A program made the translations under genes and the position numbers. From positions 1 through 12,694 of the forward strand of contig CAJUBM010000083.1 in assembly GCA_910584735.1 (NCBI GenBank): a stretch of DNA of 12,694 nucleotides, read 5' to 3'. This document shows, piece after piece, positions 1 to 7,762 of the stretch. The notes below the pieces were generated by a model. It was not told where the DNA came from. It was given only the letters and a program-made list of their open reading frames with translations, and ran no database searches. The stretch's first letter is position 1; every line of letters begins with the position of its first letter. This stretch comes from an uncultured Muribaculaceae bacterium. Lineage in GTDB: Bacteria; Bacteroidota; Bacteroidia; Bacteroidales; Muribaculaceae.

Positions 1-61
1 AGCAGCCGAGCCATGATATTTTGCTGTTTTTAACTTTTATCGGACAGCAATATAACTGAAT

Positions 62-100
62 AGGCGTTGTGTCAACAAAATGAAATTTGACACAACGCCT
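62..100. terminator. Hairpin, probable intrinsic terminator at left edge
   Basis: A perfect 14-bp inverted repeat has arms at 62-75 (AGGCGTTGTGTCAA) and 87-100, with an 11-nt loop. On the plus strand the stem is followed by TTTGTGT, a weak T tract; on the minus strand it is followed by ATTCAG. It could end the receptor transcript arriving on the minus strand, or a plus-strand gene beyond the left edge. No other hairpin of terminator size lies between the receptor stop codon and this point, apart from the long palindromic element at 109-275. The stem is almost the same as the innermost 14 bp of the hairpin at 12165-12233. Confidence 0.6.
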
Positions 101-108
101 TTGTGTAT

Positions 109-275
109 CCGGATGGTAGTGGCGCCGGACCTCCGGGACGGCAGGCCACCCGAAGAGGCACAGCCGGAGAATAGTCAGCTATCATTCATAGATAGAAAGT
201 TAGCATTTTTTTGATTCTGCTGCGTCTCTTCGGGTGGCATGCCGTCCCGGAGGTCCGGCGCCACTACCATCCGGC
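109..275 (+). repeat. Long GC-rich palindromic element, copy 1
   Basis: The left arm at 109-159 pairs with the right arm at 224-274. The only disruptions are one G/A mismatch (144 against 239) and one G-U pair (158 against 225); patchy pairing continues inward to about 168/215. The arms contain GTGGCGCCGGACC, GGGACGGCAGGCC and CCCGAAGAG. The AT-rich loop contains CAGCTATC, AGTTAG and a run of seven T followed by GATT. A second copy at 11990-12151 shares a 45-nt left-arm stretch base for base and a similar loop in the same orientation. No open reading frame in it looks real. A MITE-like or REP-like dispersed repeat is the best guess. The strand given is only the orientation of the loop, chosen arbitrarily. 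It lies in the 3' region of the receptor gene. Confidence 0.85.
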
Positions 276-299
276 TTCTCAAGTATGTGTGTAGAACTG

Positions 300-2606
300 T
301 CAGATGCTGATGTTGAGGCCGGCGGTGACGGTGCGGGGGAGGGCCGGGCCGTAGATGTAGCCGGAATCGCGGGTGGGGCCTAAGTCGAAGTCTTTCTGAT
401 AGGCGTTGAATATGTTGCCCACGCCGGCTGAGACATCGAGGCTGAGGCGGTTGAAGAGCTTGAAGGAGTAGGAGAATTTAATGGAGGCATCGAAGAATGT
501 AGGGGTGCGCACGGCCACATCGACCGGTGTGCCTGAACCTTCCAGATGCTGCACGGTCATCGGGCCGGTGAGGGTGCCGGTAAGGGTGGCGCGGAATTTG
601 CGGGTAATTTCCCAGTTGGCCGTGAGGTAGCCGTAGACATCGGGGGTGCGGAACATCCGTTTCTCAGGCGCCACATCGGGATTGTCGCTCCATACCTCCG
701 GCTCCTTATAACGGCTGCTCTGCACGGTCACGCCGGCCTGTATGTCGAATCGGTTCGAGAAGAAGGCTCTTGCCTCGATGTTGAGGCCGAAAACACGTGC
801 TCCCGAGCCGTTGTAGCGTTCGAGTATGGCGTTGCCTGCGGCGTCTGTCCCCTCAAGCTGGCGCAGGGCGAAGACTTCGCGCAGGTCGGTGAAGAATCCT
901 TCAACGAGGAGGTTTGTCTGCACGTTGCCGAAAGTGTGGTAGAGGTCGGCTGAGGCGCTGACACTCTGCGAGCTCTCCTGTTTCAGTCCGGGGGCGAGCA
1001 CGGTGACCACGCGCTCCCCGCCCACGATGGCTATATGCAGGTCTTCGTCGAACGTCTGCGGGGCGCGGAAGCCTGTGGAGTAGGAGAGGCGGAAGTTAAG
1101 GTTGTCGGCCGGATTGTAGCGTATGTTGGCGCGTGGGGAGATAATCGGATTGTGGATTAGCGAATGTTTGTCCATACGCGCCCCTATGAGGAAGCCCCAG
1201 CGGCGTGTGCGCCATTCGTTCTGTAGGTATGCGCTGTAGATGTTCACGTGCTGCAGCAGGTCGTGGCCGTAGCCTATTGTCTGGTCATGCAGGCGGTTGT
1301 AGGAATACTCCAGTCCGGCCACAAGCTCCGCCGGCATGAACAGGAAGCGCTTCATCGGATGGGTCCACTGCGCCCCGGAGGTAACCACCAGGTCGGCGGT
1401 GCGCCCGTAGGCATCGGGATCCATGTCGGATCCGTAATAGCTCTGGCGCCGGGTGCTCTGAGTGGCGGCGAACACCGACACATGGTCGTTTGTTCCCGCA
1501 GGCCATATATCCAGTGATGCCTCCCCGGCATGTATGTCGTGTTCGGCCTGCTCGGCAATCATGGAGAGGTGGGGAGGCTGGCTGATATTGTCGCCTCCCC
1601 GGCGGAACTCATGGGTGTTATGGTATTCCAGCGTAAGGCGCGTGGCATCGCTCGGACGCAGGAACGTGCGCGCCCCTATGGTCTGGGTCTTGGTCATAGG
1701 CACTTCGGTGAAGCCGTCGTCGTTGTGGTCGTAACCGTCGCGGTAGCGGCTTTGGCCGTAGATGAAGATACCTGCTTTCTGGTTGTCTGTAACCACCGAG
1801 GCGTTTACCGTGGTGTTGTTGTCTAACGACCCCGAGGGGCCTACGGAGGTGAGGGTGTGGGACACATGGGCGGAATTCACCATCGGGTCTTTGGTGATGA
1901 TGTTTATAGTGCCGCCTATGGCCGAGGAGCCGAACAACGCCGACCCTCCGCCGCGCATCACTTCCACGCGCTCTATCATATTGGCCGGAATCTGCTCCAG
2001 TCCGTACACTCCCGCCAGGGCTGAAAAGACAGGGCGCGAGTTCATCAGAATCTGCGAATAATGGCCGTCCAGCCCGTTTATACGCACCTGGGTGAAGCCG
2101 CAGTTCTGACAGTCGTTCTCCACGCGTACGCCCGGCTGGAAGTCGAGCCCGTCGGCTAACGAACATGCCCCTATGCGGTCGAACACCTTCCCGGTCACCA
2201 CGCTTACCAGCGAGGGACTTTCGCGCCTCTTAGTCTCGCTTTTTGACGAAGTTACCACAACCTGGTCAAGCATAAAGGCGTCAGGTTCTATGTCGAAGTT
2301 CACCTCCACGGTCTCGCCACGTTTCACCGTGACGGTGCGCGACACATGTTTGTAGCCTACGTATGATGCTTCGATAGTGTAGGTGCCGGGGGTAAGGTCG
2401 CGGAAAACATAGTGTCCCGATGCGTCCGTGATGGTAGCCAGGCGTGTGCCTTCCACCTTTATAATGCAGTCGGGCAGATGCTCCCCGTTTTCCAGGTCGA
2501 TAACGTGGCCTGAGATATTGGCATCCGTGGATTGGGCCGATGCGGCAAAGGCATAGCCACAGGCCATGACGATAGCCATGGCCGAAATGAATAATTGCTT
2601 AATCAT
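300..2606 (-). CDS. TonB-dependent outer-membrane receptor (metal or siderophore type)
   Basis: This 768-residue protein is a TonB-gated outer-membrane channel. Residues 1-24 form a signal peptide with a cleavage-like AFAASA. Residues 28-110 form a carboxypeptidase-regulatory-like beta-sandwich, typical of Bacteroidetes receptors. Residues 114-240 carry the plug, opening with DQVVVTSSKSE and including the classic IERVEVMRGGGSALFGSSAI and GGTINIITK motifs. The rest is the beta-barrel, ending in YIYGPALPRTVTAGLNISI. The length suits a siderophore, haem, cobalamin or metal receptor and is shorter than SusC-type glycan receptors; no SusD partner is next to it. The plug holds a CxxC pair (Cys166, Cys169), and residues 329-359 contain five histidines. 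The small histidine-rich exported protein 107 bp upstream suggests a shared metal-uptake role; the substrate is inferred, not shown. The ATG start gives a complete signal peptide. No clear promoter lies in the gap, so co-transcription with the upstream gene is likely. Confidence 0.92.
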   Translation of the reverse strand: MIKQLFISAMAIVMACGYAFAASAQSTDANISGHVIDLENGEHLPDCIIKVEGTRLATITDASGHYVFRDLTPGTYTIEASYVGYKHVSRTVTVKRGETVEVNFDIEPDAFMLDQVVVTSSKSETKRRESPSLVSVVTGKVFDRIGACSLADGLDFQPGVRVENDCQNCGFTQVRINGLDGHYSQILMNSRPVFSALAGVYGLEQIPANMIERVEVMRGGGSALFGSSAIGGTINIITKDPMVNSAHVSHTLTSVGPSGSLDNNTTVNASVVTDNQKAGIFIYGQSRYRDGYDHNDDGFTEVPMTKTQTIGARTFLRPSDATRLTLEYHNTHEFRRGGDNISQPPHLSMIAEQAEHDIHAGEASLDIWPAGTNDHVSVFAATQSTRRQSYYGSDMDPDAYGRTADLVVTSGAQWTHPMKRFLFMPAELVAGLEYSYNRLHDQTIGYGHDLLQHVNIYSAYLQNEWRTRRWGFLIGARMDKHSLIHNPIISPRANIRYNPADNLNFRLSYSTGFRAPQTFDEDLHIAIVGGERVVTVLAPGLKQESSQSVSASADLYHTFGNVQTNLLVEGFFTDLREVFALRQLEGTDAAGNAILERYNGSGARVFGLNIEARAFFSNRFDIQAGVTVQSSRYKEPEVWSDNPDVAPEKRMFRTPDVYGYLTANWEITRKFRATLTGTLTGPMTVQHLEGSGTPVDVAVRTPTFFDASIKFSYSFKLFNRLSLDVSAGVGNIFNAYQKDFDLGPTRDSGYIYGPALPRTVTAGLNISI

Positions 2607-2616
2607 TTGGTTTTTG

Positions 2617-2721
2617 TAGGATAAGAATAAGAGCCTGTAAAAATAGGCTTTAATTTGGATATAGCACGGCTTATACTGCCCTCCCGGCAGAGATGTCCGT
2701 ATGTTTCAGTGTCTTATCCTA
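2617..2721 (-). promoter_or_regulatory. Possible branched leader RNA before the receptor gene
   Basis: Ten-base arms TCTTATCCTA (plus strand 2712-2721) and TAGGATAAGA (2617-2626) are perfect inverted repeats that would close an 85-nt multibranch region in the minus-strand transcript. Inside are a GC-rich 5-bp hairpin (CTGCC, loop of five, GGCAG; 2676-2690) and a second 5-bp hairpin (2632-2649). The 3' closing arm ends 10 nt before the receptor ATG. The 5' arm overlaps the stop codon of the upstream small gene, so translation of that gene could compete with folding. I compared it by eye with cobalamin and TPP riboswitch motifs and saw no match. It may be an attenuator or translational-coupling element, or chance pairing. 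Confidence 0.3.
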
Positions 2722-3061
2722 AGAACGGGGGTGCGCGCCAACGGGATTGCTGCGATGCCCGGACGATGGCAGTTGGTTCTAATCCCTCGGAAAGGGCAAT
2801 GCCGTCAGTTTCAGGTTCGGACAGATTGAATGTCGCCGTTCCCTCTATATTTTGGGCTGCGGCGTTGAACGATGCTATGTTATCAAGAGAGAGATTGGAG
2901 TGGGTATGTCCGCCCGTTGAAGGCAGATATGGATGCGAATGGGAGATACGAGAGCCGTCGGCAAGGGTGTGGGTATGCATAAATACGGTGTTCGCGAACA
3001 CGAAGTTCATGAACACGCATATCAGCATTGCCGCCGTTATATGCTCCAGGTATCTTTTCAC
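2714..3061 (-). CDS. Small histidine-rich exported protein, putative metal-binding
   Basis: A 115-residue protein begins MKRYLEHITAAMLICVFMNF, a short signal peptide or N-terminal membrane segment. It then carries six histidines within 26 residues: HTH (29-31), HSHPY (41-45) and HTHS (52-55). This spacing resembles a metal site and recalls small proteins I remember beside TonB receptors in Bacteroidales; that recollection was not checked. The tail ends in RWRAPPFLG. The start is GTG; the next in-frame ATG (codon 12) would remove the basic N-terminus of the signal sequence, so GTG is preferred. The gene lies between a terminator upstream and the TonB receptor 107 bp downstream, and probably forms an operon with it. 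A role in periplasmic or surface zinc, iron or similar metal handling is inference. Confidence 0.8.
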   Translation of the reverse strand: MKRYLEHITAAMLICVFMNFVFANTVFMHTHTLADGSRISHSHPYLPSTGGHTHSNLSLDNIASFNAAAQNIEGTATFNLSEPETDGIALSEGLEPTAIVRASQQSRWRAPPFLG

Positions 3062-3065
3062 GCCG

Positions 3066-3073
3066 CAAAGTTA
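3066..3073 (-). promoter_or_regulatory. Bacteroidetes -7 box next to the GTG start
   Basis: The minus strand reads TAACTTTG, a full match to the Bacteroidetes -7 consensus TAnnTTTG. Only four bases (CGGC) separate it from the GTG of the small histidine-rich gene, so the transcript would start at or very near the first codon and be leaderless. The -33 element is weak: TATG lies 21 bases upstream where TTTG is expected. The terminator of the previous gene sits directly upstream, which fits a new transcription unit starting here. Confidence 0.45.
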
Positions 3074-3086
3074 TATCTAAAAAATG

Positions 3087-3124
3087 AGATATGCCATACC
3101 CAAAAATAGGGATATGGCATATCT
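3087..3124 (-). terminator. Intrinsic terminator of the 1518-residue protein gene
   Basis: Arms AGATATGCCATA (3087-3098) and TATGGCATATCT (3113-3124) pair perfectly over 12 bp, then CCC/GGG extends the stem past a single bulged A, with a 7-nt A-rich loop. On the minus strand the stem is followed by CATTTTTTAG, the expected T-rich tail. It begins 26 bp after the stop codon of the large gene. Confidence 0.85.
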
Positions 3125-3149
3125 GTGGGTTTGAAAGGTCTATGAAACG

Positions 3150-6100
3150 TTATCGGACAACGACAGTGGAACGTGTCGTGCCGGCTGTGACGATATACAC
3201 GCCGGCGCAGAGGGAATAGTGCCGACTTTCCGATTCGGCAGTGCCGCTGTAGATGGTACGGCCGTCAGGGAGGATGATGGAAACCGGCAAACCCTGGGCG
3301 TTCTCCACCGTTACCGAACCTTTGCCGGTGAGGATGCGGGGGGAGTTTGCCGCTACCTCTCCGATGGAGGATTCACGTACATCTACCTGGTAAGAGGGTG
3401 AATCGGTATAGCCGTGGCTTCCGAACAAGGCGCGTACACGGTAGGTGTATTTGCCGTAACCGGGAAGCTTGTCGGCAGCCTGAGGGTCGGTTACCGTGGC
3501 GATAAGTTCTCCGTCACGGTAGACCTCGTAGGCCGAGGGAACAACCGGGAGAACCGTAAGGTCGTTGAAGCGCAGGTCGTCTACCATGAGTACGAACGAA
3601 TCGTTGGAGACACAGTTTATCGCGAAGTAACGTGCCCCTTCCGGCAATACGTAGCGGTAGCAGGTCCATGCATCGGGAAGTTCGATATATTCCGAGGTAT
3701 GTAGAACCACGAACTCCTCAGGTTCCGTGGAGCCGGTGGAGTAGAGTACGCGCATCCGTTCGGGCGCTACGCCGTCCACGGTCATCGACTTGGCGTAGAA
3801 TTCCACTGTCTGGGCCGCTCCGTTCAGGCGGGGCGATATTAGCCAGTCGTCGTTCGGCATATCCATCGATGAGAGCGCCCCGAGTACCTTCTTACCGCTA
3901 TGTGCTTCCCCTTCGGGCCATATATCTATACCTAACAGGTTGGTGTTCAACACTTGGAACGCCTTGGGGTCGTGCATGTAGGGATAGGTGGTACTCTCGT
4001 CCATCTTGATGGCGTAGGTGTTGCCCCAGTCGCGGTCGACCAGCGTATAGTCGCCGATTCCGGCAATGGCGTAATCCTCATAGCTCTCCACATCGTCCGA
4101 TACAGCCGGGTTGTCAGCCGGTTCGAGCCATGAGAGGGAAACATCCAGACCATCGGCCACGGCGGCGATACCATCGGGTGCGGGTAATACCGGCTCTACA
4201 ACGGCCAGCGTGCAGGAAGCTGCGTTGTTGTCGGGGTTGGAGTCGGAAGTGTGTGTGGCCGTCACGGTGAGATTCCCTTGTGCTGCCGAGGGTGCCGATA
4301 CGGGGATTGACACGCGGGCCGACGTGCCTGCCGCCAGATCCACCGTGACAGTCTCCCCTACGGTGTTTCCGGCAAATGTGGCCGTCAGGGCCACGCCGTT
4401 GGCCTGTGTAGTGCCGAGGTTGCTGACTATGGCCTCGTATTCGGTGGTTATGCCGGCAGCTATGCGTGATGGGCCTGACAGGGAGGTCATCTCTATGTCA
4501 TCGGCCACGGCGTTGCCGATTGTGATGTTGTCAATATACATCGAGGCCACGCCTGCCGATTTCCCGGCGAAGGATAGGCGGATAAAGTCGGCATCGCGCC
4601 AGGGGGAGAGGTCAACGGTGTAACGGCTCCATCCCGTGGTGCCGTTGTCGCGGTGGAATACCGCGCCCGGTATGTCGGCAAAATCGCCATGCCCGGTGGA
4701 GACACGTACCGTCAGGGTCTCGCTCACGGCGGGAGTGCCTGCCGGGGATGGGGAATGGTAGAACCAGAACGCCAGTTGCGGCGAGGTCAAGGATGCCAGC
4801 GAGATTTTAGGAGACAGGAACGAGCCGGTGATTCCGGCGTTGGAGGGGGTGGAGATGCACATGGCCAGACCCCGGTCGCCGTTCTGGTCGGCGCATGGCG
4901 GGTTGATTCCGGCGTTCTCGAGAGTCCATAGGCGCACTGAGCCGTCCGATTCGTCAGTCCACGGATAAAGCTGCATGTCAGCCCCCGCGAAAGTTTCCGA
5001 AACCGGGGCTTCGAGGGCCGGGCCGAGAATCACGTTCAGCGGCGTATTGGCGTATGCTCCCTGTGTGCCGTCGGCGGCGATGGGCCATACAAGGTAGTAG
5101 CACAGATTCTGTGAGGTGAGATTCAGTGTGCGGTCGGTGTAGGTAGTCTCGGTGATACCTTTGGCAAGCTCTTGCACGTCCACGCTGCGCATCACCCGGT
5201 AGGTTATCCCATCGGGGTTGAAATAGCCTCCGTTGGCGCCGCGTGTGGGTGCTTCCCATGTGAGGGTCACAATGCCGTCGGCAGCCTCCGAGATGGTCAG
5301 GTTCTCGACCGGGCCGGGGATGTCGGTGCCGATGAAGGCCGATGCTTCCGTTGTCTCTCCGTCACCGTGGCTGTTGGAGACCATGGCGCGGTAGGTGAAC
5401 ATGCCGGGCGCGGCCATAGAAGTGTCCTCCCATGTCAGCGATGTCCCGGGAGCCGTGTTGTCCCATTTCTTGCATGGCACGGTCTCGGCGTTTCGGTAGA
5501 GGGTCACGTTTACCGGCGCTGTCATGGCATCGCCGGATGTGTAGGTTGCCGGAGCCTTGAGCGTAATGGTGGCTTTCAGCGCTCCTTGGGGCGCCGGGGT
5601 CACAGTAAGACCTGATACCGGGGCCGGCACCTGGGCCGAAACCTCGAGTATGCCGATATTGTCGACCGAGAGAGTCCAGTTGTGGGCTATGGAGTAGCAG
5701 TGCAGACCAAGATAATATGTGCCGTCCTCGGCAACGGTGAACATCACGCGTTCATCCTTATAGCCTGCCGGGTTGTCGAAGTTCGGACGGTCGGCGATAA
5801 CCTGGGTCATGGCTGCCGGATCGTCTGACTTGCCGAGACAGAACTTGAAATTCTCGGGGTATTTCGACTGGCGGCTCTTTGCCGAGAATATCAGCGCGTA
5901 TGTTACACCTTTTTTAAGCTCGAATTTCGGGGATATGAGCCAGTCGTTACCCTCGCGTTCCACATCGAGACCGTAGGAATAGCTAACGCATTTCTCTTTT
6001 GAATCGTATTGCCAGGTGGTGCCTCCGTTGAGGTCTATCACCTTCCAGAGGTCGAAATCGGCCTGAGATTCGAACCGTTCGGTGAACGGGATGGGGAATC

Positions 6101-7706
6101 CGTCGCCGAAAACGGTCTTGGGGGTGGCTACAGGCTCGCTTTCCCCTTTGGCGTTGACTGCCACGACCTCGTACCATAGAGCGGCCATCCCTGCGGGGGC
6201 TTCATCGCTCCATGTCGTGGCGGTTATCCCTGCAACGGTATGCAGGTCGGGATAGCGCGTGATGGTGTAGGTCAGTCCGGCGGGGTTGAACCATTGGCCG
6301 TGCTGTCCTGTGGCCGGGGCAGTCCAGGTAAGGGTGGGGCGTGAGCCTACATCCTCCAGCCGCAGGTCTGTTACCGGGCCCGGGGCATCCTCCCCGCACC
6401 ATGAATCGGCTTTGGCGCTCTCGCCGCAATATTGTGTGGAAGCGGCGAAACATTCCAGCGATACAGGGCCTTCGGGGAGTGTAATCACCGAGGTTACGGC
6501 CTGTGCGCCGGGCGATACGTTGTCAATCTGCTCCATTACCGTGCCGTTCACGCTGAATACCACACTCAGAGGTCCGGCGAGTGTGCCGCCATTGTAGGTC
6601 TTTGACGGGGCGGTGCATGAGAGGGTGGCTGTTGTGGCTCCCTGCGTTGTGAAGTTTGCCAGGAGCGACTGCGGCGCTGCCGGTGCTGCGTCAGGTATCT
6701 TGTAAGGCTGCGCGAAGATTCCGGCGAAAGTGGCGTTGTCGGCGAAATGCATTATCTCGGTTGCCGCGCCGGTGGCGGTGTCAACCTCCAACAGGGCGGA
6801 ATAGCCGTCAACCGAGTTGGCACACCAATAGAGCTTCCCGGTGGCATCATCGAAAGCCATCGAGTTGGTATAGCCGGGTGAGAAGCCTGTCTTTCCGATA
6901 TACTCGAAGCCGTAGCCGTTGGGGCTTGACTTGCGGTCGGGGTACAGGCGTATGAGCCACCCGGTGTAACCCATGATGCCGTATATCTCCCCCTTGGCGT
7001 TGGCCGCGATGGCGAACGATGTGCGGTCTACCTCGTAGATGTCGGTTGCCTCGCCGTCATATACGTTGTAGCGGCAGAATCGGTCGTAGTTCTGGTGCTC
7101 GTCGTTGAAGAAGAATCCGTACACACTCCCTGTCACAGGGTCGTATGTGAGGTCGGTAGGCACGTTCACCACATCGATTTCCTCCGAAGAGCGGCGGCTC
7201 CAAGAGGATACGTAGTAGGATGAGAGCATCGCCGACTCATCGTAGTTCATCGTGGAGATGGCATAATAGATGTTGCCGACTTTCACGCCGGCTCTCATCT
7301 TCACTATGTCCTGGTTGAGCTTGAGTTGCGTGATTTTTCCGCCGGGCCGGGCCTCGATGTTGTAGAATCCCGAGGTTACGGGGTTGGAGTAGTTGCCGGA
7401 GGCATCGGTCTGTCCCCACAGGTCGCTGTAGACCATGGCGCCGCACAACACCGTATTGCCGCCGGGGAGCGCCGCGCTTCGCGGATATCCGGCCTTGTAC
7501 GGCGATTTCAGCGGTTTGTCCGCATGTTGTGTGAGAGCGAACGGATTGGGCGCATGAGGCAGTGTGTTGCGCCTTTGCATTTCATGGCTGTTTTGCTGCG
7601 GCTGCAGTCTGGCCCTTTCAACCGCAAAATTTTGCCCCGGTGTCGAGGCAAAGTTTTGGGTGAAGGCCAGCATGGCGGCGGTAGCCGCGATGCTGATTCT
7701 CTTCAT
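3150..7706 (-). CDS. Giant secreted FnIII/jelly-roll protein with C-terminal sorting domain
   Basis: This 1518-residue protein is predicted to be exported and held at, or released from, the cell surface. Visible order: signal peptide (1-21); a propeller-like region (about 50-340) with repeated phrases such as DLTYDPVTGSVYGFFF and SMAFDDATGKLYWCA; two FnIII modules (342-535); a choice-of-anchor J / MAM-like jelly-roll (535-690) with the hallmark DWLISPKFEL; two more FnIII (695-895); a second jelly-roll (900-1065); a CARDB-like module (1070-1170) with SNLGTTQANGVALT and SDSNPDNNAA; an FnIII split by a third jelly-roll (about 1204-1377); and a C-terminal domain (1447-1518) ending GVYIVTAGTTRSTVVVR, resembling the type A sorting signal of type IX secretion cargo. 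No catalytic motif was recognised, so adhesion or matrix binding is a guess. The ATG start gives a normal signal peptide. It has its own candidate -7 box and terminator, so it is probably monocistronic. Confidence 0.9.
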   Translation of the reverse strand: MKRISIAATAAMLAFTQNFASTPGQNFAVERARLQPQQNSHEMQRRNTLPHAPNPFALTQHADKPLKSPYKAGYPRSAALPGGNTVLCGAMVYSDLWGQTDASGNYSNPVTSGFYNIEARPGGKITQLKLNQDIVKMRAGVKVGNIYYAISTMNYDESAMLSSYYVSSWSRRSSEEIDVVNVPTDLTYDPVTGSVYGFFFNDEHQNYDRFCRYNVYDGEATDIYEVDRTSFAIAANAKGEIYGIMGYTGWLIRLYPDRKSSPNGYGFEYIGKTGFSPGYTNSMAFDDATGKLYWCANSVDGYSALLEVDTATGAATEIMHFADNATFAGIFAQPYKIPDAAPAAPQSLLANFTTQGATTATLSCTAPSKTYNGGTLAGPLSVVFSVNGTVMEQIDNVSPGAQAVTSVITLPEGPVSLECFAASTQYCGESAKADSWCGEDAPGPVTDLRLEDVGSRPTLTWTAPATGQHGQWFNPAGLTYTITRYPDLHTVAGITATTWSDEAPAGMAALWYEVVAVNAKGESEPVATPKTVFGDGFPIPFTERFESQADFDLWKVIDLNGGTTWQYDSKEKCVSYSYGLDVEREGNDWLISPKFELKKGVTYALIFSAKSRQSKYPENFKFCLGKSDDPAAMTQVIADRPNFDNPAGYKDERVMFTVAEDGTYYLGLHCYSIAHNWTLSVDNIGILEVSAQVPAPVSGLTVTPAPQGALKATITLKAPATYTSGDAMTAPVNVTLYRNAETVPCKKWDNTAPGTSLTWEDTSMAAPGMFTYRAMVSNSHGDGETTEASAFIGTDIPGPVENLTISEAADGIVTLTWEAPTRGANGGYFNPDGITYRVMRSVDVQELAKGITETTYTDRTLNLTSQNLCYYLVWPIAADGTQGAYANTPLNVILGPALEAPVSETFAGADMQLYPWTDESDGSVRLWTLENAGINPPCADQNGDRGLAMCISTPSNAGITGSFLSPKISLASLTSPQLAFWFYHSPSPAGTPAVSETLTVRVSTGHGDFADIPGAVFHRDNGTTGWSRYTVDLSPWRDADFIRLSFAGKSAGVASMYIDNITIGNAVADDIEMTSLSGPSRIAAGITTEYEAIVSNLGTTQANGVALTATFAGNTVGETVTVDLAAGTSARVSIPVSAPSAAQGNLTVTATHTSDSNPDNNAASCTLAVVEPVLPAPDGIAAVADGLDVSLSWLEPADNPAVSDDVESYEDYAIAGIGDYTLVDRDWGNTYAIKMDESTTYPYMHDPKAFQVLNTNLLGIDIWPEGEAHSGKKVLGALSSMDMPNDDWLISPRLNGAAQTVEFYAKSMTVDGVAPERMRVLYSTGSTEPEEFVVLHTSEYIELPDAWTCYRYVLPEGARYFAINCVSNDSFVLMVDDLRFNDLTVLPVVPSAYEVYRDGELIATVTDPQAADKLPGYGKYTYRVRALFGSHGYTDSPSYQVDVRESSIGEVAANSPRILTGKGSVTVENAQGLPVSIILPDGRTIYSGTAESESRHYSLCAGVYIVTAGTTRSTVVVR

Positions 7707-7736
7707 GTCAGATTAGGATTAACTTAAGTAACTGTT

Positions 7737-7744
7737 CAAAATTA
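7737..7744 (-). promoter_or_regulatory. Candidate -7 promoter box for the 1518-residue protein gene
   Basis: The minus strand reads TAATTTTG, a full match to TAnnTTTG, 30 bp before the ATG and just downstream of the previous gene's terminator. I could not find a TTTG about 20 bases further upstream, so this rests on one element plus position. Confidence 0.4.
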
Positions 7745-7762
7745 TTTTAACTAACAGGTCTG

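Noticed and set aside
1..14. Possible start of a minus-strand gene (ATG at 12-14 reading MARL off the left edge)
   Set aside because: Only four to five codons are visible and no convincing TAnnTTTG box lies upstream.
21..50. Seven-base inverted repeat TTGCTGT/ACAGCAA near the left edge
   Set aside because: The stem is short, the loop is 16 nt, and no gene end is visible to support a terminator.
109..275. CRISPR array or tRNA-like structure in the palindromic region
   Set aside because: There is a single inverted repeat with no spacer series and no tRNA arm pattern.
300..2606. SusC-type glycan importer
   Set aside because: The protein is only 768 residues, lacks a SusD partner, and has the compact plug and terminal motif of smaller siderophore or metal receptors.
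2617..2721. Cobalamin or TPP riboswitch before the receptor gene
   Set aside because: A GACACTG and a CTGCC stem resemble fragments of known motifs, but the conserved B12-box and the TPP CTGAGA/ACCTGA signatures are absent.
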